Translations under genes and position numbers: made by a program
Shown: positions 43,490-54,466 of the stretch, piece after piece
Layout of the letters: each line of letters opens with the position of its first letter
Numbering within the stretch: position 1 is the stretch's first letter
From: Notamacropus eugenii
Taxonomy: Eukaryota; Chordata; Mammalia; Diprotodontia; Macropodidae
Length of the DNA stretch: 64,000 nucleotides
NCBI RefSeq assembly: GCF_028372415.1
Contig: NC_092875.1
Coordinates: forward strand, 194,720,372-194,784,371
Reading direction: 5' to 3'
The notes under the pieces: model-generated
Seen by the model: only the letters and a program-made list of their open reading frames with translations
The model's database searches: none
What the model was told of the DNA's origin: nothing

Positions 43490-43895
43490 TCTGTCCTTCC
43501 TTTTACAGCCAAATTCCTAGAAAAAAAAAACTTCCTCTCCTTTTAATCACTTCTCAACCCTTTTTAATCTAGCTTTTGACTTTACCACTTAGCTAAATAA
43601 CTGTCTCCAAATTACCAGTGATTTCATCCTTCTTGACTTCTCTGAAGCCTTGGCTTTGTTGTCTGCCTGCTGTCTCGTATTGGATAGTCTTTCCTTTCTG
43701 GGTTTCTGGGATCCTGCTCTTTCTTGGTTCTCCTCCTAACTTTTTGACAACTTCTCATGCTCCTTTGCTGGATCATCATCCATGGTCTATCCCTTAACTG
43801 TGGGTTAATCCTGGGCTCTGGCTTGGGTGGGCCCTCCTCCTTCTCTACCCTTCATTTTTCAGTGATCTTGTCATTTCCCATTCTAGATATTTAAC
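43490..43895 (+). mobile_element. L2 LINE reverse-transcriptase remnant
   Basis: The + strand decodes, through frameshifts, to the L2 RT region. Landmarks are the 'cttcttgacttctctgaagc' segment (L-D-F-S-E-A, ahead of the conserved F-D-x-V-D region), 'tcctgctctttcttggttct' (P-A-L-S-W-F), 'ctttgctggatcatcatcca' (F-A-G-S-S-S) and 'cttaactgtgggttaatcct'. The order matches L2. Dead and diverged. Confidence 0.75.
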
Positions 43896-45505
43896 AAAGG
43901 TTTATTGGTTGATCTCATTGCAAAAGATTTAACAGAAAAATCTCTTGGACATTCTTATGTTGGTGGTGACAAGAATTCAGTAGGTAGATTTTATTGAGAG
44001 AAAGCACTGATTGTCAAGGGACTTCTCATTTTACTTCCTTAATCCTTCTAGGTCAAGGCTGGGACAAGTCAGAATAGCATTACTCCTCATAACTGCTTTC
44101 ATAGTGCTACTAAAGCTATTGCTTATTGAGTGTTGTTGATTCTGAGAGAAGTATCCCAATTATGTATTGATTGAAGAGAGCTGCTAAAGCTGCTTGAATT
44201 CAGCTCTAATTTATGGGCTACGCCTATGAGTGTAATTCATACATAGCATCACAACTGTATCTGACTAAAAGGCCAACCTCCAATATGAATTAAGCCAGCA
44301 AAAGAAGATCCATAATTGATATATGGAGGGGGGGACGAGCATCCCCAAAAGATCTCCAGTTCTTGTTTTCTGGCTTAGGCAATTCTTCTATCAGGATTCT
44401 GAATTTGGAAAGGTAGGCTTCCTGCATTAGAAATATTAATAAATGTTGAATGTATTGCTTGTGGTCCTATCAGACAGTTTTTTTTCTCTGACCGTGGTTT
44501 CTCTATTAAGTCATCAGGTGAACTCTGTCCCTTTTGGGAAGAAATGGACTTCTCAGAGAATCAATCAATTATTTAGTGTTTGAATTCAGTTCCTTGATGC
44601 AGTTAAGTATCTACTATGAGTCAGGGTACTGGAGATACAAAGACAAAACTGAAATAGTACCTGGCCTCAAGGCAACTGCATTTTATTGAAGGGGTGATGG
44701 TGAACAGCCTAAAGGAAATGTAAAATATATACAAAGAAAATGTAAAATAATTTTTTTACGGGGAGTGGAATAAGAGGCATAAGTAGTTAGTGGGATCAAG
44801 AAAAGCCTCATGTAAAGAGTTGATACTTAATATGATCTTTGAATGAAGATTTTTTAAAATTTTAATTAATTAGTTAATCAGCATTTAAGTGCTTATTATA
44901 GTCCTGGCACTATGACTGATGGGGTATACAAAAACAAAAATTAAACTATAGCTGCCCCAAAGGAGCTTACATTGAATCAAAGGAGAAGGATGAAGGAAAA
45001 ACAAGAAGCTGGCCCATTGCTGGGATTATAATATAAATTCAGAGGAGTAATCTGTTATAAGCCTGGAAAGGGAAATTGAAGCAGCTTGTTCAGGTTGCAG
45101 TGTTTTTCACAAAAAAACTAAGCAGATTTTTAGGACCCTTTCAGATAGGTGGATTCCCCCCCAATTTCCCTTGTTTTTCGATTAAATGCTGACACATTTT
45201 GGTCTTCCAAAAATGTCTTTAAAATGTACTTAACTTATGAGAATTTGAAAAATTATGGTAAACTGGAAGAGGAAGAACTCTAGTGTCAGAAAGATGGGTT
45301 TGTGAAATGGTGTGGCATAACTCAGAAATACATGCTTATTATGAGCAGATTTTTTAGAGAGCAGCATAATATACTGTTTATATGAACTGAAAAACCTTGA
45401 ACTTTGCATCAGTCACCTTTACCATAGTCATTGGGCTCCCTTCTCCCTTAAAAGAAGGTGTGTAGGAATTAGATTTCTGCAGTGAGCCTAATAGTTCAGA
45501 CAAAT
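43896..45505. other. no gene; two ancient repeat fragments
   Basis: 44580-44700 ('atctactatgagtcagggta', 'ctggagatacaaagacaaaa') and 44870-44975 ('taagtgcttattatagtcct', 'cccaaaggagcttacattga') belong to the ancient family seen at 720 and 8870. The remainder shows no exon. Confidence 0.45.
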
Positions 45506-45740
45506 TACCTACATCAGTGATGTCAAACTCAAATAGAAATGGGGCCACTAAACATTCTTATGAATACCTGTCCAGTCTTATGTTGAATTAGAAAACCAAA
45601 TACTAACATTATCTATGTTCCATTGTATTTTTATTTATTTTGTTAAATTTTTCTCAATTACATTTAATTTGGTTCCTGTAGCCCTTGGAGTGTCAAGGGT
45701 GGCATTATAACCAGCTGATTTGACACCTCTGATGTAGATA
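45506..45740. mobile_element. second type of inverted-repeat DNA element (hAT-like MITE)
   Basis: Ends are 'ctacatcagtgatgtcaaac' and 'tttgacacctctgatgtag'. The outer nine bases (ctacatcag / ctgatgtag) are perfect inverted repeats and the pairing continues inwards imperfectly. Interior 'ggggccactaaac' and 'tttttctcaattacatttaa' resemble an abundant marsupial hAT-type MITE with CAG...GTCAAACTC ends. No transposase. Confidence 0.7.
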
Positions 45741-45747
45741 ATTAGAA

Positions 45748-45845
45748 TCCAGAGCTGGAGAAGGAAATGGCAATCCACTTGGCAAATCTTTGCCAAGAAA
45801 ACCTCCAAAGAGTCAGACACAACTGAACAAGGATAAGAACAGCAG
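45748..45845 (+). mobile_element. RTE-type SINE tail fragment
   Basis: 'ggagaaggaaatggcaatcc', 'caaatctttgccaagaaaac', 'agacacaactgaacaaggat'. Only the RTE-like 3' part is present. Confidence 0.75.
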
Positions 45846-46009
45846 CAAATATACATGTTTACTTGTCTGGGACAGTTGAATTACATACATAAATATATAC
45901 ATATATGCACGTACGCATATTTTGTGACAATTACAACTAACCATTCAATATCTATTTAATAAATTTAAATCATAGCACATGTAAAGGTGCATATTTCTAT
46001 CTCTTTGTA

Positions 46010-47700
46010 TTCTTGACCTTTGTTTGCATTTTAGTTTTTTCCCTGGTTTTTCTCAATGTGAACAGATATCTGATACTTCAAAAGAGCAATTTTTGAAATT
46101 ATTTTTTATTATTTTGCTCAGTTTTTCAATCGTATCTGACTCTTCATGACCCCATTTGGACTTTTTTGGGCAAAGATACTGGAGTGGTTTGCTTTTTCCT
46201 TCTCCAGCTCATTTTACAGATGAGAAAACTGAGGCAAACAGGGTTAAGTGGCTTGCCTAGGCCACAAAGGTAGTAAGTGTCTGAGGCCAGATTTGAACTC
46301 AGGAAGACTCATCTTCCTGACTCCAAGTCTAGCGCCACCTCGCTACCCTTTATTATTCTGTACTTCCACCTATCCTCTCTGCTTTCCCGTTGAGTAAATT
46401 CAAAACTAACGAACAAACTCCTCCAAACAAATCCTTCTATGTATGTCTACCAATCTGGCAAAATAAATTTCCACATAAGCCATGTCCAAAAATGTATGCC
46501 TCTTTCTTCATCTTAAGTTGATCACCTCTCTGTTAGGAGTTGAATGACATATGTCTTCATTCTTTTGTACTACTGATTTATCATCGCATTGCTTAGAGTT
46601 CTAAAGTCTTTCTGAGTTGTTTGGCTCTATAATGTTTTATCATTGTAAAAATTGTACTCTTAGATCAGCTCAATTCACTCTGCATCAGTTCATAAAGTTC
46701 TTTCCCTTTTCCCCTTAAATTGTCTATTTTATCATTTCTTAAGTCATAGTAAAATTCCATTAGATTCATACACATATATTCACATACATATAATTTGTTT
46801 AGCCATTCCAGGAGGGTACACCCTTAGTTGCCAATTTTTGGCTACTATGAAAAGAGCTGCTATAAATATTTTTGTAATATAGATCCTTTTCGTCTTCCTT
46901 TGATTTCTTTGAAGTACTGGCCTAGTAGTGGTATAGCTGGGTCAAAGGATATGCACAGTTTAGTAACTTTCTGGGCATAATTCCAAAGTGCTTTCCAGAA
47001 TGGCTGGGCCAATTCACAGTTCTACCAACAGAGAACAAGTATGTTTGTTTTCCCACATTCCTATCAGCATTTGTCAGTTTCCTCTTTTGTCATCTATACC
47101 AGTCTGAAATGGGTGAGACTGTTTTTTAAAAATTGCTTTAATTTGCATATCTCTAATTATTGGAGAATTTAGAGCGGTTTTTAAAAATTATGATTATTGA
47201 TAATATGGGTTTCTTCCTATGAAAACTTTTCAAACATACTTTGACCATTTATCTACTGGGGAATTGAAATCGGCTTTATGAATCTGAATCCGTTCCATAT
47301 ATATCTTGGAAACTAGAACTTTATCAGGAATGCTTTTTGCAAAGATTTGCGACTCGGTTACCTGTCTTCTTTATTTATTTATTTATTTTTACTATGTTAG
47401 ATTTGTTCAAAAACTTTTGAATCTTATGGAATTAAAATCACATCTTTCATTTTGTGTGGATCCTCTCAACCACTTTTTAAATCATGAACTCTTCTCCTCT
47501 CCATAGATCTGAAAGATAATTTTTTCTCTGCTGCTCTAATTAATTTATGATGTGACCTTTTATGTCTAAGACATTCTTTTAGAGCTTATTGTGATATATG
47601 CTCTGAGGTGTTGGTATAGACTTAATTTCTACCTGTATACTGTCTAGTTTTTTTAGAGATATGTTTTTTTGGTCTAATAGTGATTTTTTTTTTCTTCAGT
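46010..47700 (-). mobile_element. old L1 (3' UTR through ORF2), interrupted by a SINE
   Basis: From 46730 rightwards the sequence follows the complement of L1 ORF2: 'catttcttaagtcatagtaa', 'tagctgggtcaaaggatatg', 'cagaatggctgggccaattc', 'tttaatttgcatatctctaa', 'ctttgaccatttatctactg'. It extends further into ORF2 (to about 47700) than any other copy in the window. Multiple stops. The 3' UTR side is split by the SINE at 46115-46348. Confidence 0.8.
46115..46348 (-). mobile_element. RTE-tailed marsupial SINE with 9-bp TSD
   Basis: Antisense SINE: 'tgactcttcatgaccccatt', 'actggagtggtttgcttttt', 'gaaaactgaggcaaacaggg' and the reversed head 'gcgccacctcgctaccc'. Flanked by TTTATTATT at 46106-46114 and 46349-46357, consistent with LINE-driven insertion into an older L1. 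Confidence 0.88.
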
Positions 47701-48189
47701 AAAAGGTGTCTTTGGGTAAACTAAACAGTAAACTATTGTGTTTGTTTGCTTCTGTATGTTGTGAGCCTAATATCTTCCCCTGATCTGACCTCTCCTTTTT
47801 AAAACCAGTACCAGAATATAAATTTTAATATAAACACTGTTAATACAGACATAATTTTTTATATAATGAACCCAAGCCTTTGAATGAACACTCCTTTCAG
47901 AAATGAGACATTTGGTGGTGAGTGGAGGACTTGCAAAATGAAGTGGTTTTAATAGTCCCTACCTAGTATGGAAGGAAGGCATCAAAGAAGATGCTATGCT
48001 CTAAGAACAAAGCAGATTCACAAATCCAGCAAATCCAGAGACGTCTCCATTCCAGTTGCCTTCCAAACTCATAGTGGACTTATCAGGCACAGCCAAACAC
48101 ACTGTGTTCTGACCCCAGCATCCTCAGATCATTGGTAGCCTTCTAAAAACAAACAGTATTAGTGACCAAGGAATAGAATATGCAGCTTG
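47701..48189. other. no gene seen
   Basis: AT-rich, may include further decayed L1 ORF2 at its left edge. Confidence 0.35.
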
Positions 48190-48315
48190 AAGTCTTCCTT
48201 ATTAGAATATAAACTCTGAGAGGGCAGGGAAGGTTTATGCCCTTATTTGCACTTCCAGTGATTAACATAGTTCTTGGCATACAGTAAGAGCTTAATAAGT
48301 GATTGTTGACTTGAC
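48190..48315 (+). mobile_element. L2 3' end fragment
   Basis: 'attagaatataaactctgag', 'agggcagggaaggtttatgc', 'ttggcatacagtaagagctt', 'aataagtgattgttgacttg'. Confidence 0.75.
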
Positions 48316-48429
48316 TATCCACTAGGTTAGGCTGTGCTTTCTTTTTACATTGCAAATTCTTAAAGAAGAGGGTCCCTGGCTATATCACGCATCTCATGGA
48401 TCTCTTAGGACAATTAATAATGCATCTGA

Positions 48430-48595
48430 AATATGAAGACCTGAATTTGAATCTCAGTTTTGTCACCGATTATAAGTGTGATCTTAAATAAGTGACACAA
48501 CTCTCTGGGCCTCAGTTTCCTCAGTTTTAAAATTAGGGGTGTGGGATAAAGGTCTTTTGAAGGCCTTTCTGACTCTGTACCCTATGATACCATGA
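48430..48595 (+). mobile_element. MIR3-type SINE
   Basis: 'agacctgaatttgaatctca', 'gggcctcagtttcctcagtt', 'ttgaaggcctttctgactct'. Confidence 0.7.
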
Positions 48596-49329
48596 ATGCA
48601 TTTGTGGCAGGCTAATAAATGTTTTTGACAGGGCTAATGGTTTTAAAGAAAGCAAAATACTGCTTCAGAGATCCTCTGAGATTTCCCTAATTAAACACTG
48701 TGTGCGATTATTGGATTATCCTCTACAAATCTTGATTTCAAATTTATTGACAGTACCTACATTGGTCTGTTTAATTACTTTGTTGGGGAGGAAGATAAAC
48801 ATCCTCTTCTACTGACAATATTTATTCAAAATAATTACTTACTCTGTTGATATATCACATTATTCATTCTCATTTCGTATGTAGCAGGGATAGATTTTGA
48901 AACACAATCATTTAACCATCATTCTTGCTCCAAGAAGGTTTGAATGAAGACAGTCATTTTGGGCTGATGCTAAGAGACAGCTGAGATAGAGTTGTCTATA
49001 TATTTGGTTTCAAAGAAGGAGTGGAGCAGATTTTCAGATGGAAAAAAACTAGACAAATTTCCAGTGTCTTCTATGTTAGGTATTTTCAACATAGATTTCA
49101 AACATTTCTTATTTGAAGGGGAAGATCAGTGATATACAAATTTAACTATAAGAAATTCCAAAACCAAATAGAAATGATGAATTTGACTCTTCCAATAGAT
49201 AATCAAGACCATCCTATATCACTTTCCTTCTCTTAAAAATGTAAAATATTGATTGATTGAGTTTACAAAATGTGACAGTTCTTTAATCTTTGATCTTTTG
49301 TTGAGCTCTAGAGTCACTGTGGCATTTAT
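48596..49329. other. no gene seen
   Basis: AT-rich, no recognisable repeat or exon. Confidence 0.4.
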
Positions 49330-49935
49330 TGGTTTTTAATTTTTTTCCATTTTTCAAGCAGTTTTTACTCTTTTCACGTCCTTCTCTCCACTGAAAAAAA
49401 TAAAAACAAAACATTTGTAACAAACATTCAGAGTCAGGAAAAACAAATTCCTACATTGGTCATGTCCAAAAATATATTTCATTCTGTATAGTTAGTCCAT
49501 CACCTCTCTAGAAGGTAGGTAGCATTCTTCATGATGAGTCCTTTGAAATCCTTGCTGAAATCATTGCATTGATCAGAGTTCTTAAATCTTTCAAAATTGT
49601 TTATTTTTGAAATGTTGATGTTACAGTATAAATTGCTCTCCTGGTTCTGCTCACTTCACTCTGTATCAGTTTATACAAATCTTCACAGGCCTATCTGAAA
49701 TAATCTTTTTCATTGCTTCTTATAGCACAATAATATTGCATTCTACTTACATGTCATAATTTGTTCAGCTGTTCTCCAGTTGATGGACAGAGTCTAAGTT
49801 TCCATTTCTTTGCCACCATGAAAGAAGAGTTGCTATAGATATTTTTGTACGTATGTGTCCTTCTCCTCTTTCCTTTTGTATATATGGGCCTTTTGGGGGA
49901 TGTAGACTTAAAAGTAGTGTCACTAGGTGAAAGTA
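49330..49935 (-). mobile_element. old L1 3' UTR and ORF2 end
   Basis: Antisense: 'tggtcatgtccaaaaatata' (shared with 46480), 'ctctcctggttctgctcact', 'cttctt' + 'atagcacaataatattgc', 'tctccagttgatggacagag', 'gctatagatatttttgtacg'. Confidence 0.8.
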
Positions 49936-49949
49936 TCCTCTATCGTATC

Positions 49950-50197
49950 TATTGTTGTGTCATTTCAGTCACATCTGACTCTTTGTGACCCCACTTGGGA
50001 TTTTCTTGGCAAAGATATTGGAGGGTTTGCCATATCTTCCTCCAGTTCATCTCACAGCTGAGAAAACTGAGGCAAGCATTGCTAAGTGACTTGACTTAGG
50101 ATTACACAGCTAGTAAGTGTCTGAGGCTAGATTTAAACTCAGGTCTTCTTGACTCCAGGCCTGCCACTCTATCCACTGCAACACCTAGCTGCCCCTT
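49950..50197 (-). mobile_element. RTE-tailed marsupial SINE, full length
   Basis: Antisense: 'tgtgaccccacttgggattt', 'cttggcaaagatattggagg', 'gaaaactgaggcaagcattg', 'tacacagctagtaagtgtct', reversed head 'caacacctagctgcccc'. Confidence 0.9.
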
Positions 50198-50654
50198 GTC
50201 ATATTTCATACTCACTAAAGGCTGGTGTCTTGGATAGTTGTATCTCTACCCTTTGTTCATGATGACTTTGACCTCTCTCACAACTACCACATCTATAGAT
50301 AATGGTTGATCACTTTAGAAAAGGGAAGTTGTTTGTTTTGTAACAGATCACTCAAAGATAATCCTTGAGTATGGATTTTCTTCAGGTATCTGCAGTCTCA
50401 TGGATGTGGCTTTTCCTTCCACCTATGCAGAGCATACATCCTCGTACTTAAGCAGATACTCTTCATGACTTGCCAGTTAGGGGATGAGCCTCTGCAAAGT
50501 TAGAAAAGTTTTTCTTGGATAACAGAAATACAGTCTGTTGCTAGACCCATGTGTGAAACCTGTCCAGCTGGGTAGGACCTCCTAGAGCTTCGTATTGGCT
50601 GCCATAACCTTTAAGATTGAATGAATGATCTTTCCATGCTTCACTCTTACATCA
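50198..50654. other. no gene or repeat assigned
   Basis: Sits between two L1-like pieces, so it may be insert or decayed LINE. No diagnostic stretch is recognised. Confidence 0.3.
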
Positions 50655-50800
50655 GTTCTAACAGAATTATGATATTCCATTCCATTCATGTACCACAATT
50701 TTTTAAACTATTCTACAATGATAGACATTTACTTTCTTCACCATTTTTGCTATTATAAAAAGGATTGCTAAAAATATATTGATGCATATGGAGATTTTCT
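50655..50800 (-). mobile_element. L1 ORF2-end fragment, decayed
   Basis: 'gatattccattccattcatg', 'taccacaattttttaaacta' and 'gctattataaaaaggattgc' follow the L1 antisense order. Confidence 0.55.
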
Positions 50801-52379
50801 TCTTATCAGTGACAGCTCTGAATATGGTACATTGCATGTATTTTCAGACTTTTTTTTTGATGTATTGATCTGCTTTGCTGATTTTTTCTTTTTTTTTGTC
50901 TTAGAGAAAATGATTTGTTTTATGGGACATTTATTGTAATGTAATACCTCTTTAGAGAATATTATTTGCTATATGGGGTATATTATTTGCTCTATGGGAA
51001 AGAGGAGGGAACCAGATAAATTTTATTGGTAGAGAAAAAACAAAAGACATTGATAAGCATTTATTAATCTCCGTCCCCTGGAAGAATAAATGCGTGAATG
51101 AAAGAGCATTTATTGAGTACATGCCATGTGTAAAATCACTGTTTGGGGATTCAAATAGAAAAGTGAAACAATCTCTGCTCTCAAAGAACTTGCATTCTAG
51201 TGGGAAGGAAGCACTTATGAGAGATTTCAGTTACAAGTCAGATGGAATGACCCAGTGGTCTGGAAAATCTTTTGGGGGAATTGGGGTACGGTGGGAGGAT
51301 AATCAAAGAATATACCACAGAAGTCCTACCATATAATCTAGTCAAGTTATGTGACTTCAGGAGAGTAGTCTTTAATCATCGTTCTCACTCCCAGAAGACC
51401 CCTCCCCTCCTTCTTAGTTTTGGCAGATTACCATAGTTTAAAGAGTTCTTTTGAGGAAGGATTCTGTAAGTTGACTTCTTTACTATATGTTTATGGTAAA
51501 TGAAGCCATAGCTTTATTATAGTAAATTCTCAGCACTTGTCTCAGTGTGGGAATTTGGGTGCCAGTGTTTTTTCTTCTCTTCAGAATTGTCTGTTAATTG
51601 ACTTCTGGCGGAATTCATTGCTCTGTATTCAAAACTGTTGATTACATATTTGCTGTTAGAATTCAAATATGTAAATTGATTGTCTTGGTTTCTAGCCAAA
51701 GTGTCTACTGGAATATTTTTGAAAAAAACATTTTCTCTCTGTTTCTCTTTCCTTTGGCCCTAACAATGATGTGTGTGAAACTCGGGCTCGATTTTCAAGG
51801 TTTTCTTCACAATCTTTTTGATGAAAGGTGCTAGAAATTGATTGGCCAATTGATGCCGTCAACCTTGAGCTCTTTACTCTTATTAGGATCTGCTTGGCTC
51901 TCAGACCTAGCTTTGTGATAGAGTCTACTGAGGTTCTTACAAGATCTTTCTTTGGTCTTGGATGACTCTTTGGTCTCCTTACTTCACACTTCTTATCCAG
52001 GCTTATCCTGACCATGGGCTTGAGTCACCATTGGTTAGGGTTTAAAAAAAAAAAACCAGAGACTGAGATCCTTATGTTTCCATACCAGCTTAGTGTGGAA
52101 TTGTTTTGGCATGCTGACTGCACCACTGTTTTATCTTTTTAACTTCTAACCTTGACTTTGGTTTCTAATTCCTGGTCAGATAAACTTGGTCTTCTAGTTC
52201 CTACCCCTTGGGCTTTTTATTCACATTCTAACTACTTCTCTGCTGTTTTCATGTTATTTAATTCTGTAACACCTGATCCAAGAAGTAGAGTAATTTGGGG
52301 GAACCAGGGATCTGTCCCTTAACAGATGAAAAGTTAGGGAAAGGTGTCTGAGAAGTGAATTGGAGGCCAGGTATCAGTT
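50801..52379. other. no gene; ancient repeat fragment at 51090-51215
   Basis: 'aaagagcatttattgagtac' with 'tcaaagaacttgcattctag' is another copy of the family at 720. A 107-codon minus-strand ORF (52015-51692) shows no recognisable motifs and is most likely chance. A short duplicated 'atattatttgct' unit lies at 50960-50995. Confidence 0.4.
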
Positions 52380-52540
52380 CCTCAATGGAAAAGAATCAGG
52401 AGGCACGGGAGCTAGCTCTGCTGCTACCTTAGTGTGTGAACTTGAAAAAGTCCTTTGAGTACCTTGGGACTCAGTTTCCCTCTCATTAAAAACAGAGGGA
52501 TGGACTAATGGTTTCTAAGGGGCTTTAGTTGATGCTGAAT
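52380..52540 (+). mobile_element. MIR3-type SINE
   Basis: 'ctgctaccttagtgtgtgaa', 'gggactcagtttccctctca', 'gggatggactaatggtttct'. Confidence 0.6.
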
Positions 52541-52576
52541 TTTAGTCTATGCTGAATTTATCTGTTTGTATTCTGT

Positions 52577-52602
52577 CTATAATACAGTATTCTGTATTAT
52601 AG
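52577..52602. repeat. perfect 11-bp inverted repeat with 4-nt loop
   Basis: CTATAATACAG - TATT - CTGTATTATAG. On either strand this would form a compact hairpin. It is not in a recognised element and is not followed by a T-run. See findings. Confidence 0.9.
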
Positions 52603-52809
52603 TACGGTAAATAGACTATTCTGTCCTTAATCCTGCTGCCTCAGACATCACTCCCCAGTGCTGGCCTCTCAAGTTTCTGCAAGCCCAAATTCTAACTCCT
52701 ACTTTTAAGGAATGGACTTTGGTTTTGACACAAAAACATCATCAAAAAGAATGTTGCCTGGTATTCTATAAACTGGAGCTCTCGTTAATTGACATGGTAA
52801 TTAATAATA

Positions 52810-52900
52810 CTCTTGATGCATCTGCCTCTCTATTGTCTAGCAGAGGACCTAAAACAGTAGACCCTTAGTAAATGCTCATTAAATTGAAGTAGTTGTTGAA
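52810..52900 (+). mobile_element. L2 3' end fragment
   Basis: 'gtctagcagaggacctaaaa', 'acccttagtaaatgctcatt' follow the L2 3' end order. Confidence 0.5.
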
Positions 52901-53037
52901 TTGTAGGATTCCTAACTTTCTTTGTGGTTAAAAATTATTTGTACTATTATTTTTATGTAGCTTGTATACTGATACTTCAAGGAATCATTGATCTCCTCAA
53001 GGTTGGCACTTTATCAGGTAGATCTAGAGATTGTTAT

Positions 53038-53275
53038 AGGGCAGCTTGGTGGTGCAGTGGATAGAGTGCTGGCCCTGGAGTTCAAATGTGGCCATAAACA
53101 CTTATTAACTGTGTGAGCCTGGGAAAGTCACTTAACCCTGTGTGCCTCAGTTCCTCATCTGTAAAATGATCTAGAGAAGGAAATGGCAAACCTCTCCAGC
53201 ATCTTTGCCAAGAAAAAGTCAGATGGGAACATGAAGAGTTGGATAGGACTGAAACAACTCAGCACCAGCAGTGTA
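53038..53275 (+). mobile_element. RTE-tailed marsupial SINE, full length
   Basis: Head 'gcagcttggtggtgcagtgg', body 'gtgctggccctggagttcaa' and 'gcctcagttcctcatctgta', tail 'aatggcaaacctctccagca' and 'ggataggactgaaacaactc'. Confidence 0.9.
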
Positions 53276-54189
53276 GGTTGTTACTCATCCATTTTTCCTC
53301 AGCCTGTCATTTTTTTAATCTTTTTGAGTCCTTACGTATATTCTTTATGGAGAATCTATCTAACTTATTGGAGGCCTTCCTCTAGGTCCAGAGCTTTGCA
53401 CAGTACCTAGCACAGAGTATATATTTAACCAATACTCCATGACTCCAATACTCTGCCAGCCTAGCATTCAGGTTGTCCTTCTGGTTTGAAAATGGTCCTG
53501 AATATATTGTCCAAGGCCTTGCAGATTGCCTAACTAATCTGATCCATGGATTCTGGGCTAGATATTGATAGATATTAATTGATAGATATTAATATTGTAT
53601 TTTCCAAATAATACTTGTTTTATAGTAATGACCCTTCAGTATTTTATCACAAAGTAGTAGGGAGTATGGGAATTCAGGGGATGTATGTGGGGAAAGATAT
53701 TTTAGGTCAAGGGGACCTTTCCATGTCCTTCAAATCACATGGTACTGGCAGTAGCCTATGCAGTTATTTATGCTTTATAGAAGATTAGCTTTGCAATAGA
53801 GACATCTTGACAGCAGAGCAGTGTATACACCAGAAACTTGTACCAGTTAAAAGCCCTTCAGGAAATAATATGATATAACCTATAAAAGCTTAAAGAGCTA
53901 ACAATAACAGCTGTTGTAGAACTGAGGGCTGCATTTCATCAACTCAGCAAAATACATCAGAGAATAACTAGGTGAGGGTAACATAGTTTCTTAGTTTCTT
54001 GGCCTTTTCTAATTGCACTTTGGGTCCCTTAACAACTTGAACTTTCTCTCCTCTGAAATCAGGTAGTTCATAAGGCCTCTGTTTGACAAAAGTTCACTTG
54101 GTATGCTTTTTGAGGTTATTATTTGCTCACTCTTTAATGGGCCTTTAGCCTACCTTCTAAATAGATTGTTAGCTCCTTTAGGAGAAGAC
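53276..54189. other. no gene seen
   Basis: Unique-looking AT-rich DNA with a small 'gatagatattaatt' duplication at 53564-53600. Confidence 0.4.
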
Positions 54190-54466
54190 CTTTGACTTTC
54201 CTCTCCTCTCTCTCCTTTCCTCCCCTACCCTCTTCTCCCTCCTCTGCTCCTCTCCCTTCTCCTCTTCCATCTCCTCTCCCTCCTTTTTTTCTGTCCTCTC
54301 CTTTCTCCCTTCCTCTCCCTTTTCCTCTCCTTCCCTCATCTTTTTTCCCCTTCCCTCCCCTCTCTTCTCTCTTCCCTTCTCCTCTTCTCTTGTCCTCACT
54401 TCCCCTGTCGTTCCCCTCCTTCCTTCTTCTCCCCTTTTATCTTTGCCTCCTCCTTTCCTACCCAGA
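54190..54466. repeat. long CT-rich (polypyrimidine) tract
   Basis: About 275 bp, nearly all C/T on the + strand, with irregular CCTT, CTCT and TCCCT runs. The 73-codon glutamate/arginine-rich ORF and the 95-codon proline/serine/leucine-rich ORF over it are artefacts of composition. It is a mirror-repeat, triplex-prone sequence. Confidence 0.9.

Noticed and set aside
51692..52015. 107-codon basic ORF on the minus strand
   Set aside because: No recognisable motif, no splice context, and composition consistent with chance in this AT-rich DNA.
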